From Rhizobium anhuiense (lineage in GTDB: Bacteria; Pseudomonadota; Alphaproteobacteria; Rhizobiales; Rhizobiaceae), in contig NZ_ML133535.1 in NCBI RefSeq assembly GCF_003985145.1, positions 1 to 64,000 on the forward strand: a stretch of DNA of 64,000 nt. The letters run 5' to 3'. Shown here in pieces: positions 25,834-35,279 of this stretch. The notes beneath the pieces were generated by a model. The model ran no database searches. It saw nothing but the letters and a program-made list of their open reading frames with translations, and was not told the DNA's origin. Numbering within the stretch: position 1 is the stretch's first letter; each line of letters opens with the position of its first letter. Position numbers and translations under genes: made by a program.

Positions 25834-28464
25834 ATGAACCACGCCGCTCAAATCCGCTGCGATGAGACAGGGCTTTCGCAAGCCGAAGCCGAAGCGCTGC
25901 TGCGTCGCTTCGGCCGCAACGAGTTGCCGAAATCAATTGCTCCCGGCTTCCTGCTCGTCTTCGCGCACCAGTTCCTGAGCCCGCTGATCTACATCCTGAT
26001 CTGCGCCGCGGCGGTTTCCGCCATTGTCAGCGATCTAAAGGACGCGGCCTTCATCGCGGTAGTCCTCATTCTCAACGGCGCGATCGGCGCTTTCCAGGAA
26101 TACTCGGCCGGCAAGGCTGCCGCTGCCCTGCGTAATCTCGAACAGCCCAGCGCGCTGGTGATCCGCGATGGAATGCAGCAGACCATTGCCGCAACCGACC
26201 TTGTTCCGGGAGATCTTCTCGTGCTGGAATCCGGTAGGCGCGCGCCGGCCGATCTCACGCTCTTTGCCTGCGACGACCTTCAATGCGACGAATCCCTGCT
26301 GACGGGAGAATCCGTGCCGGTGCGCAAGTTCGCAAACGGCAGCGGCTCCTCCCAGGTCTTCGCCGGAACCATGATCGTCAGAGGGCGCGGTCGCGGCCGC
26401 GTTTCGGCGACAGGGTCGGCCACCGAACTCGGCAGGATTGCAACCAGTATCGGCGAAAGATCACGTTCGCAGCCACCGTTGCTGATCCGGCTCGAGTATT
26501 TCTCGCGCAACATAGCCTACTCGGTCGCCGTTGCCACGGCCTTGCTTCTTGCTGCCGGCCTGGCGCGGGGCCTTTCACTTCACGATCTTTTCCTGATGAG
26601 CGTCGGTCTTGCCGTCAGCGCGATTCCCGAAGGTTTGCCCGTCGCCATCACCGTTGCGCTGGCGATCAGTATGCGCCGGATGTCGAAGGCCAATGTCATT
26701 GTCCGCAACATGACGGCCGTTGAAGCGCTCGGCTCGTGCACGATGATTGCCACCGACAAGACCGGCACCCTGACCATGAACGAGTTGACGGTGACGGAAA
26801 TGATCCTGCCGGAAGGAACCCGCCTCTTCTTCGACGCCGGCCATGACCTCGATCGCTGCGAGTTGCACGCACCCGGCGTCACCCGCGAAGTCGCTGCCGA
26901 AAGAGCCTTTTCGCTGCTGAAGGCTGCCGCCCTGCCGAATGAGGCGACCCTTCAGCAGCAGGCTGATGGCTGGAGCGGCACCGGCGACACCGTCGACATC
27001 GCACTGCTGGCGGCGGCCCGAAAAGCCGGCATCGATCACAGGCATCTGCGCGCGGATTTTCCCGCCCTCAGCGCCATTCCCTATGAGCCGGACCTGCGTT
27101 ATGCCGCCTCCTTCCACGACGCGGAAGACAGCGTCCATGTCTTCGTCAAGGGCTCGCCCGAGACGGTGCTCGCCATGGCCGATCGAATGGACACAGGCAA
27201 GGGTTTCGTCGCCCTCGACAAGGCAGCGCTCGTCAAACAGAAGGAAGAACTTGCCGGCCGCGGCCTGCGCGTGCTCGCCTTCGCCTATGGCGAGATGGCA
27301 GCGGCTTCCGACGACATCTATGGCCGCCATCATCTCGTCAACCTCGTCTTTCTGGGCTTCGTCGGCATGAAGGATCCGATCCGGCCCGAAGTACCCGATG
27401 CCATTCGTCGCTGCCGCACCGCGGGCATCGCGGTCGCCATGATAACCGGCGACGATCCCCGCACGGCGGCCGCCATCGCCGCCGAAGCCGGCCTGGATTT
27501 CGACGACGTCCAGATCGCAACCGGCGCCGAAATCGCCAAAGCGGAGCAGGAGGGGGCGGCGATCCTCGATGCTTTGACCGCCCGCACGCGGCTCTATGCG
27601 CGCGCGCAGCCGGCACAGAAGCTTTCGATCGTGCTGTCGCTGGCGCGGCAGGGCCATTTCGTTGCCATGACCGGCGACGGCGTCAACGATGCGCCGGCGC
27701 TGAAACACGCCCATGTCGGCGTTGCTATGGGTCGCAAAGGCACGGATGTCGCCAAGGACAGCGCCGACATCATCATCACCGACGACAATTTCTCCTCCGT
27801 CGTCGCCGGTATCGGCGAGGGCCGGGTCGCCTATGCCAATATTCGCAAGGTGATCTTCATGCTCATCTCGACCGGGGCGGCTGAAGTGCTGCTCTTCATG
27901 CTGGCAATTCCGCTCGGCCTGCCGATGCCGCTGCTGCCGGTGCAATTGCTGTGGTTGAACCTGGTCACCAACGGCATCCAAGATGTCACGCTCGGTGCCG
28001 AAAAGGCCGAAGGCGACGAATTTTGCCGTCCGCCACGCAAGCCCTCGGAACCGATCCTCGACCGGCTGATGTTGCGCCGTGTGCTGCTTTCCACCCTCGT
28101 CATGGGTCTTGGTGGTTTTGCCATCTTTTACTGGCTGCTGCTGAACGGCTATTCGGAAGGGGCGGCTCGCAACATGCTGCTCCTGCTCTTCGTCCTCTTC
28201 GAGAACGTCCAGACCTGCAACAGCCGCTCGGAATATCAGTCTCTCTTCAGGCAAGGTTTTGGCGGTAACCTGCTGCTGCTTGCCGCTGTGCTCGTCGCCC
28301 AGGCGGTCCACATGCTCGCTATGCACCTCCCCTTCCTCAGCGACATACTCTCCCTGCAACCGGTATCTCTTGGCGAATGGGCAACGCTTCTGGCGCTCGC
28401 CTGCGCTCTGCTTGCGGTCTCCGAGGTGGACAAATGGTGGCGCAGGCAGCACCGCGACAACTGA
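25834..28464 (+). CDS. P2A-type (calcium-pump-like) cation-transporting P-type ATPase
   Basis: 876 residues from ATG 25834; the frame is open to 25741, but those codons cover the hsp20 terminator and a perfect FixK box. Features in order: cation-ATPase N-terminal domain (GLSQAEAEALLRRFGRNELP), actuator motif LTGESVPV, the M4 motif PEGLP typical of Ca2+/Mn2+ pumps, DKTGTLTMNE phosphorylation site, KGSPE nucleotide-binding motif, and GDGVNDAPAL, with about ten membrane helices. The ion is unproven. It resembles CtpF, the P-type pump of the mycobacterial DosR regulon, in type. Confidence 0.92.
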   Translation: MNHAAQIRCDETGLSQAEAEALLRRFGRNELPKSIAPGFLLVFAHQFLSPLIYILICAAAVSAIVSDLKDAAFIAVVLILNGAIGAFQEYSAGKAAAALRNLEQPSALVIRDGMQQTIAATDLVPGDLLVLESGRRAPADLTLFACDDLQCDESLLTGESVPVRKFANGSGSSQVFAGTMIVRGRGRGRVSATGSATELGRIATSIGERSRSQPPLLIRLEYFSRNIAYSVAVATALLLAAGLARGLSLHDLFLMSVGLAVSAIPEGLPVAITVALAISMRRMSKANVIVRNMTAVEALGSCTMIATDKTGTLTMNELTVTEMILPEGTRLFFDAGHDLDRCELHAPGVTREVAAERAFSLLKAAALPNEATLQQQADGWSGTGDTVDIALLAAARKAGIDHRHLRADFPALSAIPYEPDLRYAASFHDAEDSVHVFVKGSPETVLAMADRMDTGKGFVALDKAALVKQKEELAGRGLRVLAFAYGEMAAASDDIYGRHHLVNLVFLGFVGMKDPIRPEVPDAIRRCRTAGIAVAMITGDDPRTAAAIAAEAGLDFDDVQIATGAEIAKAEQEGAAILDALTARTRLYARAQPAQKLSIVLSLARQGHFVAMTGDGVNDAPALKHAHVGVAMGRKGTDVAKDSADIIITDDNFSSVVAGIGEGRVAYANIRKVIFMLISTGAAEVLLFMLAIPLGLPMPLLPVQLLWLNLVTNGIQDVTLGAEKAEGDEFCRPPRKPSEPILDRLMLRRVLLSTLVMGLGGFAIFYWLLLNGYSEGAARNMLLLLFVLFENVQTCNSRSEYQSLFRQGFGGNLLLLAAVLVAQAVHMLAMHLPFLSDILSLQPVSLGEWATLLALACALLAVSEVDKWWRRQHRDN

Positions 28465-28552
28465 CGACAAGACGCGGCGGCCAGCCATGGCGGTAATTTG
28501 CGTGCGCCCGTCTGAAATCCCATCATGCAGTGGCCAGCGATGACCCATCGGC

Positions 28553-29536
28553 TCAGGGCTTCAAGACAGCCGCTCCGCTCAATCGGCCGGCACGCAGGTC
28601 GTCGAGCGCCGTATTGGCTTCGGCAAGCGGATAGACGGTCGTGTGGGTCCTGACGCCTGCGTGGCGGGCAATGGGGAAGAATTCCTCCGCATCTTCACGC
28701 GTCAGATTTGCGACCGAAACAACGCTTCGCTCCCCCCAGATCAGCGCATAAGGCATGGCCGGAAGCTCACTCATGTGGATACCTCCGCAGACGACCCTTC
28801 CGCCCTTTCGCACCGCCTTCAGTGCAGCCGGTACGAGTTCGCCGACAGGTGCGAAGATGATTGCGGCGTCGAGCATGACAGGCGGAGCTTCATCCGAACC
28901 CCCTGCCCAGGCAGCGCCAAGGCCGAGCGCAAAACCTTGCGCTGCAGCGTCGCCGCTGCGTGAGAAAGCGTAGACCTGACGGCCCTGCCAGCGGCATATT
29001 TGCGCGATGATATGGGCGGCTGCGCCAAAGCCGTAAAGCCCGATCCGGGCGCCGTCTCCAGCCTTCTTCAGCGAACGCCAGCCGATCAGTCCCGCGCATA
29101 GCAGCGGCGCAAGAGCGACCGGATCGGCCTCGCTGTCGAGCGCAAATGCGTAAGCTGCATCGGCAACGACATGGGTGGCAAAACCTCCATCGCGCGTATA
29201 GCCGGTAAATTGCGGTTGGTCGCAGAGATTTTCCTCTCCGCTGCGGCAGAACGAGCAGCGGCCACATGTGTGGCCGAGCCAGGGTACGCCGACCCTTTGC
29301 CCTCTGCGTGACGCCGCGACACCTTCGCCGACCGCCTCGACGACGCCGACGATCTCATGGCCGGGAACGAGGGGAAGCTTCGGGTTCGGAAGATCGCCGT
29401 CACAGACGTGAAGATCCGTCCTGCAGACGGCGCAGGCTTCGACCTTCAACATCAACTGGCCTTTGCCCGGCGCGGGATCGGCGCGCTCCACCAGACGTAA
29501 AGGGGTCCCGATCGCCTCCAAAATCATCGCCTGCAT
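28553..29536 (-). CDS. zinc-dependent alcohol dehydrogenase, AdhA type
   Basis: 327 residues from ATG 29536, which has AGGAG eight bases upstream. Medium-chain zinc dehydrogenase with catalytic zinc motifs CAVCRTDLH and PGHEIVG, structural zinc cysteines CGRCSFCRSGEENLC, and a Rossmann motif (GLYGFGAAAH) that departs from the usual GxGxxG by having Ala at the third position. Oxidises or forms alcohols; substrate not predictable. It is the second alcohol dehydrogenase of the island and has a FixK box 124 bases upstream, shared with the DUF3775 unit. Confidence 0.9.
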   Translation of the reverse strand: MQAMILEAIGTPLRLVERADPAPGKGQLMLKVEACAVCRTDLHVCDGDLPNPKLPLVPGHEIVGVVEAVGEGVAASRRGQRVGVPWLGHTCGRCSFCRSGEENLCDQPQFTGYTRDGGFATHVVADAAYAFALDSEADPVALAPLLCAGLIGWRSLKKAGDGARIGLYGFGAAAHIIAQICRWQGRQVYAFSRSGDAAAQGFALGLGAAWAGGSDEAPPVMLDAAIIFAPVGELVPAALKAVRKGGRVVCGGIHMSELPAMPYALIWGERSVVSVANLTREDAEEFFPIARHAGVRTHTTVYPLAEANTALDDLRAGRLSGAAVLKP

Positions 29537-29659
29537 CAGCGTCTCCTCATTTCGCAAACCGTTACGGTCTTGAAAACGCGACGATCGGCATCGACGAGCG
29601 TCAAGCCTACGTCCTGCCCATTCTCGTTCGCCGTTTTCGTCATGTGACGGTGGGGTAGA

Positions 29660-29673
29660 TTGATCCTTCTCAA
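29660..29673. promoter_or_regulatory. FixK/FNR box between adhA-type and DUF3775 genes
   Basis: TTGATCCTTCTCAA, 9 of 10 matches, 66 bases before the DUF3775 start and 124 bases before the alcohol dehydrogenase start on the other strand. Confidence 0.7.
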
Positions 29674-29738
29674 TGCAACGGCAGCCCGATGTCACATGGT
29701 ATATAATTGAAATGAAATATTGGGCGCGGAGGCCACTT

Positions 29739-30170
29739 ATGAATGACCCTGTGAACGAGGCATGGATGCCGAGCATTTCCCCGGAGACCGTCCGCTATCT
29801 CATCCTCAAGGCTAAGGAGTTCGACGTCAAGGATGTCATCACCGAGCCGGATCCGGGCTCGAACCCGAGCGACGACAACATGATCGGAGTGCTGGAAGAT
29901 CATGACGACGATCCCGTCGAGACCGAACTCAGGAGTGCAATCTGGGCTCTCAACGAAGACGAACAGATCGATCTGGTCGCCTTGGCGTGGCTCGGTCGAG
30001 GCGATGGGAATGTCAATGATTGGGATGAGCTTCGCAGCCGAGCAGCGGATGCGCACAATAGACGCACAGCGGCCTATCTTCTCGGCATGCCTCTCCTGCC
30101 GGATTATCTCGAGGAGGCGCTCGACCAGTTCGGTGAGACGTCCACAGACGATGCGCTGGGCCGGCTCTGA
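29739..30170 (+). CDS. DUF3775 domain protein
   Basis: 143 residues from ATG 29739 with GGAGG six bases upstream. The sequence WMPSISPETVRYLILKAKEF at the N-terminus and the C-terminal AAYLLGMPLLPDYLEEALDQ match what I know of DUF3775, an acidic, mostly helical family found next to stress and respiration genes in alpha-proteobacteria. No catalytic residues are known. It is the first gene of a unit continuing into the MgtC-like protein and a P1B ATPase. Confidence 0.75.
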   Translation: MNDPVNEAWMPSISPETVRYLILKAKEFDVKDVITEPDPGSNPSDDNMIGVLEDHDDDPVETELRSAIWALNEDEQIDLVALAWLGRGDGNVNDWDELRSRAADAHNRRTAAYLLGMPLLPDYLEEALDQFGETSTDDALGRL

Positions 30171-30232
30171 CATTGCCGGCGCATGATTCGAAATGAACGG
30201 CAACGACATAGACGGCACAGGTACCTTCCGCG

Positions 30233-31525
30233 ATGGATGGACCGGCACGTCTGGACCATCAGATGATGACATCATTGGTAACGACAGAAGCATTCCAGCG
30301 CCTCAGCCTCGCGCTTGCGATAGGCATCCTGGTCGGTATCGAGCGCGGCTGGCAGGATCGTGAGGCCGCGCCAGGCAAAAGGGTGGCGGGAATCCGCACC
30401 TATGGCCTGTCAAGTTTCCTGGGCGGCTTCTGCGGTTTCCTGCAGCCCGTCACGGGGCCAATTCTGCCGACGGCTATCTTTGTTTCCTTTTGCGTCACAA
30501 TCCTCGTTTTCAGCCGCATGCAGGCAACACATGACGAAGACTACAGTGCAACCGGCACGATTGCCGCAATAACGGTCTTCGCACTGGGTTTCGGCGCGGT
30601 CGTTGCAGATATGACGGCAACGGCAGCAAGCGCGGTTGCAATAACGGCCCTTCTCGCCGCGCGGGAACCCTTGCATGGATTTCTTCGGCGCCTGACCTGG
30701 CTCGAGCTGAGGGCCGCCCTGATCCTGCTGACGATGACGGTCGTCATCCTCCCGATCCTGCCCAATGAGCCGGTCGATCCCTGGCAGGCGATCAATGTCT
30801 TCGAGCTTTGGATGATGACGATCCTGGTGGGAGCCGTTTCCTTTGTTGGTTATATCCTGATCAAGATTGGCGGCGCCCGTGCCGGAATCCTGTTGACCGG
30901 CGCCAGCGGCGGTATCGTCTCGTCGACAGCCCTGACGCTTTCCTTTGCCCGCCAGTCGATACAGATGCCCGCCCTCTCACCGCTCCTTTCAGCCGGAGCG
31001 ATGCTGGCGGGAGCCGTTTCTCTCGCCCGGGTGCTTTTGATTTGCGGCCTCATTGCACCGGCTGTACTCAAGGAGCTGGCTCCATCGCTCGCTCCCGCTG
31101 CCATGATCTTCGCCATCGGAGGCGGCCTTGCCGCATCGTTGCGGCGCCCGGACGAGAGCACTGATTTTTTGCCGCGAAACCCGCTTGAGGTCATGGTCGT
31201 GCTGCGTTTCGCGCTTGTTCTCGCCGTCGTGACCGTCCTGACACGCTTGACCCTGATCGTCTTCGGAACCCAGTCATTGGTCGCCCTTGCGTTCATCACC
31301 GGACTGGGCGATCTCGATGCGATAACACTTGCCGTGGCGAAACTGTCATCCATCCAGGTGCCTGCAGATGCAGCCGCTCGCGCCATAGCGGTCGCGGCGT
31401 TCGCCAATATGCTTGCGAAGGCCGTTCTTGCGGCAAGTGTTGGGAGCATCGCCTATGCAATTCGTTTCGCGATCGCAGGCTGTGTCGCGACTTTTGCTGG
31501 GATTGCCGGCTTGGTTCTGGCATGA
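30233..31525 (+). CDS. MgtC/SapB and DUF4010 membrane protein
   Basis: 430 residues with about ten to twelve membrane helices. The N-terminal part (LALAIGILVGIERGWQDRE, then GIRTYGLSSFLGG) is the MgtC/SapB-like domain, and the C-terminal half is the DUF4010 membrane domain with GASGGIVSSTALTLSFARQS. MgtC relatives modulate ATP synthase or ion homeostasis; this fused form is uncharacterised. The stop overlaps the next ATG (ATGA at 31522), so it is coupled to the P1B ATPase, pointing to a joint role in ion handling. The start could also be the ATG at 30263. Confidence 0.85.
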   Translation: MDGPARLDHQMMTSLVTTEAFQRLSLALAIGILVGIERGWQDREAAPGKRVAGIRTYGLSSFLGGFCGFLQPVTGPILPTAIFVSFCVTILVFSRMQATHDEDYSATGTIAAITVFALGFGAVVADMTATAASAVAITALLAAREPLHGFLRRLTWLELRAALILLTMTVVILPILPNEPVDPWQAINVFELWMMTILVGAVSFVGYILIKIGGARAGILLTGASGGIVSSTALTLSFARQSIQMPALSPLLSAGAMLAGAVSLARVLLICGLIAPAVLKELAPSLAPAAMIFAIGGGLAASLRRPDESTDFLPRNPLEVMVVLRFALVLAVVTVLTRLTLIVFGTQSLVALAFITGLGDLDAITLAVAKLSSIQVPADAAARAIAVAAFANMLAKAVLAASVGSIAYAIRFAIAGCVATFAGIAGLVLA

Positions 31526-33381
31526 GTGCTTCTTCGCGTATCAATTACCGCCTTCCAATAACCTTCACGGTTATTCACCGCATTTGGCCTCTTTCGCTCG
31601 CGGCTATCGCAATCACAGGCCTCATCGTCGGCGGTCTGTTGCGGTGGTGGCATGGCGATCTGCTTTTCTGGTCCACCACCGCTCTGGTCAGCGCGACGAT
31701 CACTGTCATCGTCGCGCTTTCTGTTGACGTCGCACTCAGTTTGAGGCGTGGCGATATCGGCCTGGATCTTATCGCGGCCCTGTCCATGAGTGCTGCGCTC
31801 TGGTTTGGCGAATATTTTGCCGGCGCCATCGTTGCTGTCATGTATGCAGGCGGGCAGTTTCTGGAAAGCTTTGCTCAAGGGCGCGCAGAGAGCGGTATGA
31901 GCGAACTTCTGTCTCGCGCCCCCCGTAGCGCTGTTCGTGTCACCGCATCCGGCCTGTCCGAGGTTCCCATCGCGGCACTTGTCCCGGGAGACAAGCTGCT
32001 CGTCCGAAAGGGCGACGTGGTCCCTGCCGATGGCAAGGTTGTAGCCGGTCACGCGCTCTTGAACGAGGCGGCTCTCACCGGCGAGCCGTTGCCGGCGCGG
32101 CGGGAAAGCGGTGAATTGATCATGAGCGGGTCTTCCAATCTCGGCGATGCTTTTGAAATGATCGCCTCCGGCTCAGCAAGCGAAAGTACATATGCCGGAA
32201 TAATCCGCATGGTGAGCCAGGCCCGAAACTCGAAAGCGCCAATATCGAGATTGGCCGACCGCTTCTCCCTCGCCTTCCTGGCGATGACCCTGGTGATCGC
32301 CGGCCTGGCCGCATGGTTGTCGGGCGATCCCACGCGGATTGTTGCAGTTCTGGTCGTCGCGACACCTTGCCCGCTGATTCTCGCCGTTCCCGTCGCACTC
32401 GTGGCGGGAATGTCGAAAGCTGCCCGTGCAGGCGTCCTGGTCAAAGGAGCTCATGTCCTCGAGGTCCTCGCGACCATCTCGGTGGTCGTCTTCGACAAGA
32501 CAGGCACGCTGACGACTGGAGAGCCTGCTGTTGTCAGAATCGAGACCGATCGGGATGCCGAGGAGATTTTGCGTCTCGCGGCATCCGTGGATCAAGCCTC
32601 TGGCCACGTGATTGGTCAAACGATTGTCGAAGAAGCGAAGCGACGTGGCCTGAGGCTTGCCAAACCTGCCCAACTCGCAGAAGTGCCAGGAGAAGGCATC
32701 GAGGGATATGTGGACGGACGCAAGGTAGCCGTTGGCGGATGGGATTTCATTGCCGGCAAGACAAGGTCCGCCACTCGCCCTGGCCCGAAGGACAACAGCA
32801 CGGTCACAGCCTATGTCGCGATCGATGACGCTCTCGCCGGTACGATCGTCATGGCCGACCCGGTTCGCAAGGATGCTGTCCCGGCGATCGCGGATCTTCG
32901 ACGTTTGGGCGTCAAGCGGCTTAGCCTTGCGACCGGTGACAGGGCCGAAGTCGCGGACGCCGTCGGCCTTGCTCTTCGTCTTGATCAGATCAGTGCCGAG
33001 CTTGAGCCGGCCGAGAAAGTTCAGAGGGTGACGGCGGAAAGATCCTACGGGCGCGTCATGATGATCGGTGATGGCGTCAACGATGCACCTGCACTTGCTG
33101 CTGCCGACGTCGGTGTTGCCGTTGGCCGGCGCAATCTTGCCGCCGCCGCTGAAGCGGCGGATGTCGTGTTGCTGCGGGATGACCTGGGGCAGATTGGAAC
33201 TCTGCTGCAAACCGCGCGGCGGTCCCGTGCGATCGCTCTTCAGAGTGTCGCTTGCGGTGTCGGTCTATCGGTGATCGCGATGGTTTGTGCGAGCCTGGGA
33301 TACCTCACGCCTGTGCAGGGCGCCCTTCTCCAGGAGGTGATCGATGTTGCCGTGATCGGCAACGCACTCCGTGCTCTCTAG
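31522..33381 (+). CDS. P1B-type heavy-metal ATPase with TPC membrane motif
   Basis: 619 residues without any N-terminal HMA domain. Visible: about six to eight membrane helices, actuator motif LTGEP (185-189, where TGES is usual), transmembrane metal motif TPC (281-283, replacing CPC), DKTGT with Asp325, GDGVNDAP near the end. The HP locus reads SGHVIG (His362-Val), so the usual His-Pro is His-Val. These departures place it outside the copper (CPC) groups; the substrate is not predictable. It is translationally coupled to the MgtC/DUF4010 gene, and the stop abuts the convergent USP gene. Confidence 0.9.
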   Translation: MSASSRINYRLPITFTVIHRIWPLSLAAIAITGLIVGGLLRWWHGDLLFWSTTALVSATITVIVALSVDVALSLRRGDIGLDLIAALSMSAALWFGEYFAGAIVAVMYAGGQFLESFAQGRAESGMSELLSRAPRSAVRVTASGLSEVPIAALVPGDKLLVRKGDVVPADGKVVAGHALLNEAALTGEPLPARRESGELIMSGSSNLGDAFEMIASGSASESTYAGIIRMVSQARNSKAPISRLADRFSLAFLAMTLVIAGLAAWLSGDPTRIVAVLVVATPCPLILAVPVALVAGMSKAARAGVLVKGAHVLEVLATISVVVFDKTGTLTTGEPAVVRIETDRDAEEILRLAASVDQASGHVIGQTIVEEAKRRGLRLAKPAQLAEVPGEGIEGYVDGRKVAVGGWDFIAGKTRSATRPGPKDNSTVTAYVAIDDALAGTIVMADPVRKDAVPAIADLRRLGVKRLSLATGDRAEVADAVGLALRLDQISAELEPAEKVQRVTAERSYGRVMMIGDGVNDAPALAAADVGVAVGRRNLAAAAEAADVVLLRDDLGQIGTLLQTARRSRAIALQSVACGVGLSVIAMVCASLGYLTPVQGALLQEVIDVAVIGNALRAL

Positions 33382-34203
33382 TTAGTGGCAAAAGAGAGCG
33401 GGCATTTCAAGGCGCGTCAACAGTGACCGTGTGACCCCACCCAGAACGAATTCGCGCAGCCGCGAATGACCGAACGCGCCGGCGACCAGCAAATCAGCCT
33501 TGCGTTCCAGCGCCGCAGCTTGGATGACGCCGGCTGACGGTTCTCCGTTCGCCTGGACGGCCGTGACATCGACGGCAAGGCCGGCCTTTCGAAGTGCAGC
33601 CGCAAGGTGGTCTCGCCTGCGCTCGTCAATCTGCTTGTCGTCGGTCACGGAAATCAGGACGACACGCGAAGCCTGTTCCAGCAGGAATCTGGCACCTGTC
33701 AGTGCCCGCGCGACGGTGGCTCCCCCATCCCAGGCGACGGCGACAGCATCGATCCGCCCGCAGAAATTGTCCGTGGGAAAAAGCAGGAGCGGTCTACCGC
33801 TTTCAAACAGCACGCTCTCGATCAGCGGCCTCATTATTTCGGATGCTTCCAGAATCGAAAGATCATATGCGCGTGACAGCTCGGCAAGAGCTTGGGCGAC
33901 AAACGGTTGCCTCGCGTCGAATGGCTGGATCTCAACCTCGATCTCGGCTTGCTTCGCATAGTCACGCAGCGTCTGCCCGAGAACGGCGCCATTGTCTCTG
34001 CTGACGTGCTCGGCATCCGCACGCATTTTTTCCACGTCAAGAAATGACGGAAGTCGCGGTTGCACGGGTTCAATTCTGACCAACGGTATACTTGCCGTTA
34101 AATCAGCCTTTTGGTGAAGGGAAACAGCGACAGCATTCTGAAGGAGCGAAAAGGAGCTTGCGTCTGGATAGGTGACTAGGGGCAAATGAAATTGCGCTTT
34201 CAT
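33382..34203 (-). CDS. universal stress protein, tandem UspA domains (USP 1)
   Basis: 273 residues from ATG 34203 (GGGAGGACA upstream). Two UspA-like domains (about 1-140 and 145-273). The second has the nucleotide-binding pattern G-x2-G-x9-GG-x-T (GAFGHSRLREFVLGGVTRS); the first lacks it, as is common in tandem USPs. It closely resembles the USP at 38838 (same MK-x(4)LPL-TYPDA opening and GHSRLREFVLGG end). Divergent from another USP with one FixK box between them. Confidence 0.9.
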   Translation of the reverse strand: MKAQFHLPLVTYPDASSFSLLQNAVAVSLHQKADLTASIPLVRIEPVQPRLPSFLDVEKMRADAEHVSRDNGAVLGQTLRDYAKQAEIEVEIQPFDARQPFVAQALAELSRAYDLSILEASEIMRPLIESVLFESGRPLLLFPTDNFCGRIDAVAVAWDGGATVARALTGARFLLEQASRVVLISVTDDKQIDERRRDHLAAALRKAGLAVDVTAVQANGEPSAGVIQAAALERKADLLVAGAFGHSRLREFVLGGVTRSLLTRLEMPALFCH

Positions 34204-34259
34204 GGGTGATGTCCTCCCGATGATTGGAGCTAGCATCGCCTGTTCGTGCGGCCCGCGCT

Positions 34260-34273
34260 TTGACGAAAATCAA
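34260..34273. promoter_or_regulatory. FixK/FNR box shared by two divergent USP genes
   Basis: TTGACGAAAATCAA, 9 of 10 matches, 57 bases from the minus-strand USP start (34203) and 62 bases from the plus-strand USP start (34335). The near-central position suggests activation in both directions. Confidence 0.8.
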
Positions 34274-34334
34274 GGTGATAAATCGCAGAAGCGCGAGCAT
34301 GATTTGAATGTCCTCACGAAGGAGGGAGCCAGCC

Positions 34335-35159
34335 ATGACTTTCAAATCCATCCTTACGCATTTCGATATCGATGCCCAGCCCGATCATCGCTTCACCTTT
34401 GCGATAAACCTCGCTGAGCGTTGCAATGCTGAACTCGCCTGCATATCCGCGGCCCAGCCGCTATTCGTGATCGAGCCAAGCATCGGACCGACATCCGGAA
34501 CCAAAATCATGCGTGAAGAGATGGAGGCCGTCGAGACGCGACAACGCGACCTGCACGAGCGGATCATGCGACATGCGCCGTTCAGGAACCACGTCTCCTG
34601 GCAGACAAAGGCTGCCGACCCGGCAACTTTTGTCGTTGAAAATGCACGAGCGGCCGACCTTATTGTCCTCTTTGATGTCGAGAAGGGTCAGGCACGCGAT
34701 TACCGACGCACGGTTAACATACCGGACGTTTTGCTGTCGGCGGGCAGACCGGTGCTGCTACCTTCGGCCTCCCGGGCTCCTCTGGAAGCTCAGACGATTG
34801 TGATTGCCTGGAAGGACACGAAGGAATCGCGGCGGGCAATTGTCGATGCGATGCCTCTGTTGATCTTGGCGCAAGACGTGGTCGTCCTTTCGATCGAGGA
34901 GAGCCACCCGATCGATGAGCAAGCGCTGAATGATGTTGTTCGGTTTCTCTCCCGCCATTCGGTTCCAGCCCGGAGCATCATCGAGCCGCGACAGACAGGC
35001 GATGCAGGGATGACGATCATCGAAGCTGCAGATAGGTTGGCGGCAGATCTGATTGTCGCAGGCGCATATAGCCACAATCGATTTCGCGAACGTGTCTTCG
35101 GAGGGATCACCCGCACGCTGCTCCATAACAACGCCATCAACCGGCTTTTGTCGAATTAA
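34335..35159 (+). CDS. universal stress protein, tandem UspA domains (USP 2)
   Basis: 274 residues from ATG 34335 (GAAGGAGGGAGCC upstream). Two UspA domains; the C-terminal nucleotide motif is GAYSHNRFRERVFGGITRT, where the second glycine is serine, so ATP binding may be altered. The N-terminal half (TFKSILTHFDIDAQ) is a different subtype from USP 1, so the divergent pair did not arise by simple duplication. Shares the FixK box at 34260. Confidence 0.88.
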   Translation: MTFKSILTHFDIDAQPDHRFTFAINLAERCNAELACISAAQPLFVIEPSIGPTSGTKIMREEMEAVETRQRDLHERIMRHAPFRNHVSWQTKAADPATFVVENARAADLIVLFDVEKGQARDYRRTVNIPDVLLSAGRPVLLPSASRAPLEAQTIVIAWKDTKESRRAIVDAMPLLILAQDVVVLSIEESHPIDEQALNDVVRFLSRHSVPARSIIEPRQTGDAGMTIIEAADRLAADLIVAGAYSHNRFRERVFGGITRTLLHNNAINRLLSN

Positions 35160-35208
35160 CCGGTACTCCAAGGCGGGGAGAGTCTCGCCTCTGTGGGAGT
35201 TTCAGTCA

Positions 35209-35222
35209 TTGCGCTCCATCAA
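35209..35222 (+). promoter_or_regulatory. FixK-type box (TTGCG variant) upstream of the FMN-binding protein gene
   Basis: TTGCGCTCCATCAA, 8 of 10 matches, 57 bases before the start at 35280. Confidence 0.55.
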
Positions 35223-35279
35223 CGACAGGGTGTGATCAGGTGGTAATATATGAACTTGTCGCGGCAAGGAGAGTTACCG

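Noticed and set aside
26575-28548. A 657-codon minus-strand frame inside the P2A ATPase gene
   Set aside because: Antisense shadow; the plus-strand ATPase has all catalytic motifs.
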